Assembly: GCF_015062905.1 (NCBI RefSeq)
Contig: NZ_SUTK01000047.1
Location: 1-10,979, forward strand
Reading direction: 5' to 3'
Length of the DNA stretch: 10,979 nucleotides
From: Methanobrevibacter thaueri
Lineage (GTDB): Archaea > Methanobacteriota > Methanobacteria > Methanobacteriales > Methanobacteriaceae
This document shows, piece after piece, positions 6,504-10,979 of the stretch. Position numbers and translations under genes: made by a program. Under the pieces are notes generated by a model. That model was not told where the DNA came from. It worked only from the letters and a program-made list of their open reading frames with translations, and ran no database searches. Each line of letters opens with the position of its first letter. Position 1 is the stretch's first letter.

Positions 6504-7547
6504 TCATTCGTCAAATTCTTCAAATGTAATAACAGCCCTACCTTCAACTCTTCCATTTCTTAAGTCATCAAGCGCTTCTAGAACTTTACTGAATGGGTAT
6601 TTTTGAGCTTGAACTGTTATTTTTCCAGCTTTTGCCAGGTCCATAATCTCATACAGGTCGGTGATAGTTCCACCTTGTGTTAACCTTACCATAACACCAG
6701 GTTTAACTGTAGTCCAGCTTACAGGGAGTGTTCCTCCACCAAGACCTAAAATAGAAATAAGGCCTAATCCTTTGGTAATTTGTGCAGCAAGTTGTAAAGA
6801 GTTATCCCTACCTACAAAGTCGAATACGGCATCTACACCTTTACCATCGGTCAATTCCATAATCTTATCATATGCATTATCATCTAAAACAACCAATTCA
6901 TCAGCACCGAAATCAGTCATTTTAGCCATTTTATCAGCTGACCTGTTAACTACAATAATACGGGCAGAGGTTGTTAAAGCCAGATATTGACAACAGTAGA
7001 ATCCGAGTCCGCCTACACCAATAACTACAGCAGTACCATTGTTTGGAATGAATGGTTTTGCAGTTTGTACAGCTCCATATGGAGATAAACCTGCATCAGC
7101 TAATGCTACGTATTCTGTAGGATCAAGGTCCCCTAAAGGTGCAACTTCTCTTGCATCAGCAATCATATATTCTGCCATTCCGCCATCTTCTTTAAGACCA
7201 CGTGCACTTGCAACTTCACAGAAGTTGTCACGGCCTGAAAGACAGTATTGACATTTACCGCATGCATGCAATGTGTCTACAATGACATTCTGTCCAACCT
7301 CAACAGTGTCCACTCCAGGTCCAAGTTTTGCAACAGTTCCTGCGTTTTCGTGACCAAATGTGAATGGTCCTTCAAATGGAACTGTGATAAAACCTTCATC
7401 GATAACTTCAAGGTCGGTTCTGCACATTCCAGCGCCTTTCATTTTAATTAAGATTTCGCCAAATCCAGGTTCTGGTATAGGTACCTCTTCCAATACAGGA
7501 GGTTTTCCTAATTCATTAATTCTCCAAGCTTTCATTGTTTCAGCCAT
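6504..7547 (-). CDS. Zinc-dependent alcohol dehydrogenase (medium-chain family)
   Basis: This 347-residue protein is a medium-chain dehydrogenase/reductase. It has catalytic zinc ligands C42, H66 and probably D151 (with E67), four structural zinc cysteines C96, C99, C102 and C110, and a Rossmann fold with GVGGLG (177-182). It oxidises alcohols or reduces aldehydes with a nicotinamide cofactor in the cytoplasm. The residue ending the second Rossmann strand is not acidic (VVNRSADK, 199-206), which suggests NADP(H) rather than NAD(H); this is inference. NADPH from alcohol could feed F420 reduction, as in alcohol-using methanogens. A GAGGAA ribosome site lies eight bases before the ATG, and a strong hairpin terminator follows. 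It is a single-gene transcript flanked by repeat copies A and B. The exact alcohol is unknown. Confidence 0.9.
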   Translation of the reverse strand: MAETMKAWRINELGKPPVLEEVPIPEPGFGEILIKMKGAGMCRTDLEVIDEGFITVPFEGPFTFGHENAGTVAKLGPGVDTVEVGQNVIVDTLHACGKCQYCLSGRDNFCEVASARGLKEDGGMAEYMIADAREVAPLGDLDPTEYVALADAGLSPYGAVQTAKPFIPNNGTAVVIGVGGLGFYCCQYLALTTSARIIVVNRSADKMAKMTDFGADELVVLDDNAYDKIMELTDGKGVDAVFDFVGRDNSLQLAAQITKGLGLISILGLGGGTLPVSWTTVKPGVMVRLTQGGTITDLYEIMDLAKAGKITVQAQKYPFSKVLEALDDLRNGRVEGRAVITFEEFDE

Positions 7548-7815
7548 GTTTATTCCTCATTTTCAATTTTATTCATCAAATGATAATTCAATGAAAATTA
7601 TAAAAAATCCTAATAAATATTAATCATTGACTTCGTTCATCTATTTTTCAAACAGTTGAATATTTATTACAACAATTCTAATTTAGAGAGATTAAATCCA
7701 ATATTATATATAATATATTTTACTTTTATTATTTAATTTTATTGAAATTGAAAAATCTTCAATTTTTATCTTGAGTTGATAACTTTGAACAGGATGTTTT
7801 GACGATGGAAACTAC
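7548..7815. other. AT-rich spacer upstream of the alcohol dehydrogenase
   Basis: I see no credible gene. The - strand carries TATA-like stretches (about 7597-7625) suited to the dehydrogenase promoter. A weak + strand hairpin (AATTGAA 7746-7752 with TTCAATT 7758-7764, then T residues) may be chance in such AT-rich DNA. Confidence 0.4.
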
Positions 7816-7880
7816 AAAACGTATGATATAGTTCGCAACCTCATTCTCCACCACCAAAACTTTAATAAAACAGTTCATAT
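7816..7880 (+). repeat. Dispersed intergenic repeat, copy B
   Basis: It begins with 22 bases identical to copy E (AAAACGTATGATATAGTTCG plus CA, 7816-7837). It continues with a CTCCACCACCAAAACTTTAA stretch resembling copy A. The leftmost TTCGTAT/ATACGAA palindrome of copies C-E is missing, so it looks truncated or decayed. Its right edge is about 48 bases past the 3' end of tRNA-Leu. Confidence 0.55.
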
Positions 7881-7928
7881 AAAGTATTTAAGGTTCAATG
7901 TACTCTTAAAAAGTTAAAAAACAAGAAA

Positions 7929-8012
7929 TAGACGCGGTGGGATTCGAACCCACGTAGCAACTGATGCATAAGACCCTGAATCTTACTCCTTTGACCACTC
8001 GGATACACGTCT
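7929..8012 (-). tRNA. tRNA-Leu (anticodon CAG)
   Basis: This is a class II tRNA of 84 bases. Acceptor arms AGACGTG and CGCGTCT (one G-U pair), D stem TCC/GGA, anticodon stem TAAGA/TCTTA with loop TTCAGGG giving anticodon CAG, a 15-base variable arm, and T stem GTGGG/CCCAC around TTCGAAT are all visible. The discriminator is A, as expected for leucine. CCA is not encoded and there is no intron. It decodes CUG codons. Confidence 0.97.
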
Positions 8013-8080
8013 AAAAGAACTATCTGAAAAAGTAATCCAGGCAATGGATTTTAACTATATTATTATAATATTTCTTTTAG

Positions 8081-8263
8081 TATAAATATGTAATCTTATT
8101 CGACCATTGATTGTTAGGCCAACCGTTCTTATATTCTCAACTTTCACCATGTTTTTTTAAGTAATGACTCTTATGAAAACAATGACATGTACATGATGAA
8201 GAAAACAAAAAATTAGAAAAATACAATGAACACAAGGATTCTCATCCTTGTTTTATTATTTTT
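8081..8263 (+). ncRNA. Possible small RNA unit: TATA box, no reading frame, terminator
   Basis: TATAAATA (8081-8088) could start a + strand transcript near 8107-8112, and a strong hairpin terminator ends at about 8263. Between them there is no reading frame beyond about ten codons. A palindrome CATGTACATG lies near 8187. No known RNA family was recognised. Both signals are directly visible, but the transcript itself is inference. Confidence 0.25.
8232..8263 (+). terminator. Strong + strand terminator without an upstream gene
   Basis: ACAAGGAT (8232-8239), loop TCTC, and ATCCTTGT (8244-8251) form a perfect eight-base stem followed by TTTATTATTTTT. On the opposite strand there is no T-run after the hairpin, so it can only serve + strand transcription, although the nearest genes are on the - strand. 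Confidence 0.65.
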
Positions 8264-8309
8264 AAGTATTTCTTCAACTAAAAACTCTTCATATGCGTAT
8301 TTTCGATGA

Positions 8310-8395
8310 AAAATACGAACAATTCGTATAAAACTTATAAAAAGTTCAGATACTTATCGATTTCAAGCATTGCAACTCTGATACAAATTTATTTT
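8310..8395 (+). repeat. Dispersed intergenic repeat, copy C
   Basis: This holds the perfect palindrome ATACGAA-CAA-TTCGTAT (8313-8329), then AACTT/AAGTT around ATAAA, then the CTTATCGATTTCAAGCA core ending in CTCTGATAC. It is very close to copy D over its whole length, with only scattered differences and one indel. CGTATTTT (8296-8303) also pairs with AAAATACG (8310-8317). Its right edge is about 45 bases past the DUF2283 gene stop. Confidence 0.75.
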
Positions 8396-8439
8396 CTAAA
8401 TAATTATAAAATCAGGTTGTTAAGATGTAATGAATAATG

Positions 8440-8805
8440 TTATGCTGTAACCAGTTCAGATTCAATAGCAGGAATACCATTTAAATTAGTTGTGATTCTA
8501 TTCATTCCAAAAGTTTGTGTTTTATTATGGACCGGAACTGCTAATTTGACTTTTAAATTTATAGCTTCTTCAGTGATTATTGATTGAATAGTAATTTTAG
8601 TTAAATTATTAAAATGACTTTTATCCAGATTGAATATTTTAGATGCATTTAGAAATTCAAATGCAATAGGTTTACCTTCTTTATCAATATCCAGAATCAC
8701 ATCATTGTCTAATTCAAGTGAAACTTCATATTCATAATCATCAATACAATATATGAATAATGAGTCCCCTTGACGGTCATAATCATATACTACTTTGTTA
8801 TTCAT
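8440..8805 (-). CDS. DUF2283 protein, possible antitoxin partner
   Basis: This 121-residue protein opens with the DUF2283 pattern: YDYDRQGDSLFIY, an ELDNDVILDIDKEGKPIAFE stretch and the closing FLNASKIF (about residues 8-57). DUF2283 proteins are small, often uncharacterised, and commonly encoded beside a small toxin-like protein. The remaining 60 residues are less typical and may contact a partner or DNA. The gene overlaps its upstream neighbour by four bases (ATGA), with a GAGGGTG ribosome site inside that neighbour, so translation is probably coupled. A type II antitoxin role is inferred from family and gene pairing only. Other possibilities are a stand-alone regulator or a structural subunit. 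Confidence 0.75.
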   Translation of the reverse strand: MNNKVVYDYDRQGDSLFIYCIDDYEYEVSLELDNDVILDIDKEGKPIAFEFLNASKIFNLDKSHFNNLTKITIQSIITEEAINLKVKLAVPVHNKTQTFGMNRITTNLNGIPAIESELVTA

Positions 8806-9113
8806 TTTCTCACCCTCTGATTTCTGAAAGTTTCCATAACAGTTACAAATTTCACATCTTTATTATCATTTATACTTATCACTAATGATATATCTTTTGT
8901 AGGTCTCTGATTGTGTTCAAAATATAATCTAAATTTATTGTAATCTTGCTTGATAATCCCCATTAACGGATTGTGTAAGAATGTTTCAAAGATTAAGCCA
9001 AAATCTCCAATCCGTTGAATATTCCTAACATCAAAATGTTTAGTATCAGGCATGAATGATTCATCACAGGAATTAATTATTTCAATTGCCTCCTCAATAG
9101 AATAATCTCTCAT
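8802..9113 (-). CDS. Small protein upstream of DUF2283, possible RelE/DUF4258-like toxin
   Basis: This 103-residue protein has an N-terminal helix (SIEEAIEIINSC), a KHFDVRNIQR segment (25-34) and a C-terminal half of predicted strands ending in VKFVTVMETFRNQRV. The layout (early His and Arg, then strands, small size, followed by DUF2283) resembles DUF4258/RelE-fold toxins that cleave RNA, but I cannot prove the family. The start at 9113 has only a weak AAAGGTT ribosome site. It is the first gene of a two-gene operon and overlaps the DUF2283 gene by four bases. Its upstream region carries inverted 19-bp iterons matching those before the divergent BRO gene. Confidence 0.6.
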   Translation of the reverse strand: MRDYSIEEAIEIINSCDESFMPDTKHFDVRNIQRIGDFGLIFETFLHNPLMGIIKQDYNKFRLYFEHNQRPTKDISLVISINDNKDVKFVTVMETFRNQRVRK

Positions 9114-9205
9114 TTTAAAAACCTTTATTTTATATTTTAAAAAATTTAATTTAATATTATTTTAAATTAGAAATTTTATAAGCTTTTTGGTTTAAATGAA
9201 TACAA

Positions 9206-9243
9206 TATTATAAAGTTGAAGCAATTTTACAAAAGTAGAGCAA
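9206..9243 (-). repeat. 19-bp iterons upstream of the toxin-like operon
   Basis: Read on the - strand there are two adjacent 19-base units: TTGCTCTACTTTTGTAAAA (9243-9225) and the weaker TTGCTTCAACTTTATAATA (9224-9206). They point toward the toxin-like gene start, about 93 bases away, and match the unit found in direct orientation at 9435-9491. Confidence 0.7.
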
Positions 9244-9280
9244 TTTTTATAAAAGAAATTTCCCAAAGACAAAATCTATA

Positions 9281-9368
9281 AAAATACGAATAATTCGTAT
9301 AAAACTTATAAAAAAGTTCCGATACTTATCGATTTCAAGCACTGAAACTCTGATACAGAATTTGTTTT
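9281..9368 (+). repeat. Dispersed intergenic repeat, copy D
   Basis: This is the best-formed copy: palindrome ATACGAA-TAA-TTCGTAT (9284-9300), AACTT/AAGTT around a TATA-like centre, CGATACTTATCG, TTTCA/TGAAA around AGCAC, and TCTG/CAGA around ATA, so up to five small hairpins in a row. It is nearly identical to copy C. Unlike B, C and E it is not next to a gene 3' end; it sits between the two iteron sets in the divergent spacer. Confidence 0.75.
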
Positions 9369-9434
9369 GTAGTTATAATTAAATTTTTTGACACTGTTAA
9401 AAATTTAAAAATACTATTGTTTGATAGTGTAATA

Positions 9435-9491
9435 TTGCTCTCACTTCATAAAATTGCTCTAACTTTGTAAAATTGCTTTAATTTCAAACAA
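9435..9491 (+). repeat. 19-bp iterons upstream of the BRO/DinD-like gene
   Basis: There are three tandem 19-base units: TTGCTCTCACTTCATAAAA (9435-9453), TTGCTCTAACTTTGTAAAA (9454-9472) and a diverged TTGCTTTAATTTCAAACAA (9473-9491). The last ends 73 bases before the BRO gene start. Together with the inverted set at 9206-9243 they give near-perfect inverted arms of about 32 bases (9219-9250 against 9448-9479). Confidence 0.75.
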
Positions 9492-9550
9492 AAACTATAT
9501 TTACTTCCTAATTTAATATAATAATAATTAATTTATCCTTAATTAAGTTA

Positions 9551-9558
9551 AAGGAGGT
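9551..9558 (+). promoter_or_regulatory. Consensus ribosome site of the BRO/DinD-like gene
   Basis: AAGGAGGT six bases before the ATG at 9565 is the strongest ribosome site in the window. It resembles bacterial consensus sites more than those of its neighbours and fixes the start. Confidence 0.8.
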
Positions 9559-9564
9559 AATGTT

Positions 9565-10389
9565 ATGGATGAAAAGTATGCTATAAAATTATTTGAAGAG
9601 TATAAAATAAGAACCAAATGGGATCCTGAAATCGAAGATTACTATTATTCAGTAATAGACGTTATTGCGGTTCTTACAGAAAGTAAAAATCCTAGAAGGT
9701 ATTGGTCTGACTTAAAAAGAAAACTTAAAAAAGAAGGAAGTCAGTTGTACGAAAATATCGTACAACTTAAAATGAAATCAACAGACGATAAATTTTATAA
9801 AACTGATGCTGCTAACACTAAACAATTATTAAGAATCGTACAATCAGTCCCTTCACCAAAAGCAGAACCATTCAAACAATGGTTAGCCCAAATAGGTAAA
9901 GAAAGACTTGAAGAAATAGCAGATCCCGAAATTGCCATGCAAAGGGCGATCAATACCTACCGCCAAAAAGGTTACTCCGAAGAATGGATAACCCAAAGAA
10001 TGAGAACTATTGAAACCAGAAAGGAACTAACCGCCGAATGGAATAGGGTCGGGGTCAACGAAGGAATTGAATATGCAATTCTAACTGATGATATATCCAA
10101 AGCATGGTCTGGAATGTCAACAAAAGAATACAAGCAACACAAAGGACTTAAAAAAGAAGGCCTAAGAGACAACATGACAAACATGGAATTAATATTAAAC
10201 ATGCTGGCAGAAGCATCAACAACTGAAATCAGTAAAGTTGAAAATCCCGATGGTTTTGAGGAAAGCCGTGATGTTGCAAAACGTGGTGGGAACATTGCAG
10301 GAAATGCAAGAAAAGAACTTGAAGCAGTAACCGGCAAATCTGTAATTAGTAAGAAGAATTCTAAAAATCCTGAATTATTGGATGAATAA
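9565..10389 (+). CDS. BRO-N / DinD-like protein (phage antirepressor type)
   Basis: This 274-residue protein has an N-terminal BRO-N domain (about 8-110: YYYSVIDVIAVLTES, NPRRYWSDLKRKL, then SQLYENIVQLKM, TDAANTKQLLRIVQSVPSPKAEPF). Its second half resembles E. coli DinD: NEGIEYAILTDDISKAWSGM, then TKEYKQHKGLKKEGLRDNM and an MELILNMLAEASTTE segment. BRO-N proteins are known from phage antirepressors and bind DNA; DinD interacts with RecA and is induced by DNA damage. Its role in a methanogen is unknown. Very similar sequences are, from memory, common in gut bacteria, so transfer is plausible. The gene has a bacterial-looking ribosome site, three iterons upstream, an internal 25-base inverted repeat (9743-9767) and T-rich DNA after its stop (10399-10414). 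It may regulate the divergent toxin-like operon. Confidence 0.82.
   Translation: MDEKYAIKLFEEYKIRTKWDPEIEDYYYSVIDVIAVLTESKNPRRYWSDLKRKLKKEGSQLYENIVQLKMKSTDDKFYKTDAANTKQLLRIVQSVPSPKAEPFKQWLAQIGKERLEEIADPEIAMQRAINTYRQKGYSEEWITQRMRTIETRKELTAEWNRVGVNEGIEYAILTDDISKAWSGMSTKEYKQHKGLKKEGLRDNMTNMELILNMLAEASTTEISKVENPDGFEESRDVAKRGGNIAGNARKELEAVTGKSVISKKNSKNPELLDE
9743..9767 (+). repeat. Perfect inverted repeat inside the BRO/DinD-like gene
   Basis: The arms AGTTGTACGA (9743-9752) and TCGTACAACT (9758-9767) are perfectly complementary, with an AAATA spacer. It lies over codons for SQLYENIVQL and contains TACGA/TCGTA like the intergenic palindromes. It could be an operator or an mRNA hairpin, or chance from a conserved peptide. 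Confidence 0.5.
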
Positions 10390-10398
10390 TTAATTCAT

Positions 10399-10414
10399 CT
10401 ACTTTTTGTTTTTT
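10399..10414 (+). terminator. T-tract after the BRO/DinD-like gene
   Basis: TACTTTTTGTTTTTTG follows the stop codon by about ten bases with no hairpin. Such coding-strand T-tracts are enough for archaeal termination. Confidence 0.45.
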
Positions 10415-10487
10415 GATAAATACAATTATTTTTCATACATTTAACTATTTTTGAAAAAGAACCACAATCCACCTAAAATATAAGGAT

Positions 10488-10577
10488 AAAAATACGAATA
10501 ATTCGTATAAAACGTATGATATAGTTCGCATGCTTATCTTTTAACACCTCTGAACTCTAGGATACTTTATTTTGTAA
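10488..10577 (+). repeat. Dispersed intergenic repeat, copy E
   Basis: Palindrome ATACGAA-TAA-TTCGTAT (10492-10508) is as in copy D. It then switches to a 22-base stretch identical to copy B (10509-10530), followed by TGCTTATCTTTTAACACC and CTCTAGGATAC. It thus links the C/D and A/B subtypes. Its right edge is about 43 bases past the stop of the AAA ATPase gene on the - strand. Confidence 0.7.
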
Positions 10578-10619
10578 TAATTAAAAAACTTTTGAAAGCA
10601 AATCCAAAACTAATGCTAA

Positions 10620-10979
10620 TTAAATACTTCTAAATGGATATATTCCATTCTTTTCATGACTATTTTGAAGCCAGTAGGTGAGTATTGGGTCAGTAATTTG
10701 GTATTTGTCATTTACATATTCAATTAAGTCAAAATCAAGCAGGCGATTCAATGGCCTATTAAGTGATCCGCTAGTAACCTCTAAAGTGTTTGCTATTTCA
10801 ATTCTCCTTTTAGGGTTTCCAAGTAAAGAAATGATTATTTTTTGTTCTTGAAATGTTAATTTAGACCACATGAATATAAAATGTACTGCAAGATAATCAA
10901 TCGAATCCTTAAATAACTCAATAATGTTATTTTCTGTTAAGGTTATGTTTTCTGGAAGAATTTTTGCAAATATGTTGAT
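10620..10979 (-). CDS. Archaeal AAA ATPase, C-terminal part (runs off the window)
   Basis: The frame stays open from the stop at 10620 to the right edge, giving 119 visible residues; the methionine at 10871 is internal, since the 36 codons before it have no stop and read as a plausible helix (IIELFKDSIDYL). The visible part is a winged-helix domain: LTFQEQKIIISLL, RIEIANTLEVTSGSLNRPLNRL, then DLIEYVNDKYQITDPILTYWL. This ending (a wing with YQITDP and a Y-W-L helix) is typical of the C-terminal domain of archaeal COG1672-type ATPases. The Walker motifs would lie outside the window. These ATPases are abundant, often mobile or strain-specific, and mostly of unknown role. A short HTH regulator is the alternative if an unseen stop lies just beyond. 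Confidence 0.7.
   Translation of the reverse strand: MNIFAKILPENITLTENNIIELFKDSIDYLAVHFIFMWSKLTFQEQKIIISLLGNPKRRIEIANTLEVTSGSLNRPLNRLLDFDLIEYVNDKYQITDPILTYWLQNSHEKNGIYPFRSI

Noticed and set aside
6661..7623. Several + strand open frames opposite the alcohol dehydrogenase
   Set aside because: They are antisense to a well-formed enzyme with intact zinc and cofactor motifs and show no start signals.
7929..8012. tRNA-Leu as the attachment site of an integrated element covering the right-hand accessory region
   Set aside because: No second copy of the tRNA 3' end and no integrase are visible, and the tRNA 3' end faces the dehydrogenase rather than the accessory genes.
8034..8050. AATCCA/TGGATT hairpin upstream of tRNA-Leu as a riboswitch or attenuator
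   Set aside because: It is a single short stem in AT-rich DNA before a tRNA, with no conserved core or expression platform.
8163..8195. Tiny reading frame of ten codons in the orphan transcription unit
   Set aside because: It is too short, has no ribosome site and is no longer than expected by chance in this DNA.
9972..10337. A 121-residue - strand frame opposite the BRO/DinD-like gene
   Set aside because: It is serine-rich low-information translation typical of an antisense shadow; the + strand frame has conserved motifs and a consensus ribosome site.
8310..10577. CRISPR array made of the repeats in the right half
   Set aside because: Copies are about 1 kb apart, diverged, and separated by genes; there is no regular spacer pattern and no cas gene.

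Overview
The window reads as chromosomal DNA of an AT-rich methanogenic archaeon of the Methanobacteriales, most likely Methanobrevibacter or a close relative. The basis is an archaeal-only gene set (exosome subunit Csl4, RNA polymerase subunit L, transcription factor S), a cobamide-pathway methyltransferase, an MsvR-like HTH-V4R regulator of a type known from methanogens, archaeal TATA boxes, and GGTGAT/GGAGG-type ribosome binding sites. The genus is inference; domain and order are better supported.

Positions 1-4620 are a compact housekeeping block. On the + strand lie csl4, rpoL, a Nudix hydrolase of the ADP-ribose pyrophosphatase type, tfs and an acidic two-span membrane protein, followed by tRNA-Arg(UCG). 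An XPD/DinG-type DNA helicase with an extra N-terminal zinc ribbon is on the opposite strand and stops one base from the tRNA. Positions 4620-6200 hold cbiL (cobalamin-type corrinoid synthesis), divergent from the helicase, and the convergent MsvR-like redox regulator, whose 3' end overlaps cbiL by a few bases.

Positions 6200-8270 hold a zinc alcohol dehydrogenase on the - strand, tRNA-Leu(CAG) on the - strand, and long AT-rich spacers. One spacer carries a TATA box and a good + strand terminator with no reading frame between them, so a small RNA is possible.

From about 8270 to the end the window looks accessory. It has a two-gene toxin/antitoxin-like operon with a DUF2283 protein, a divergent BRO-N/DinD-like (phage antirepressor type) gene, and the C-terminal end of an archaeal AAA ATPase that runs off the right edge.

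The least expected structure is a family of five diverged, same-orientation repeats of about 65-105 bp in the spacers near 6340, 7816, 8310, 9281 and 10488. They share TACGAA/TTCGTA palindromes and a conserved TTCGCATACTTAT-like core. Three of them begin about 45 bases past the 3' end of a - strand gene or tRNA, so they may mark cassette boundaries, act as terminators, or be operators for an MsvR-like protein. Separately, 19-bp iterons sit in mirror-image sets in front of the divergent toxin-like operon and BRO gene, as if one protein controls both.
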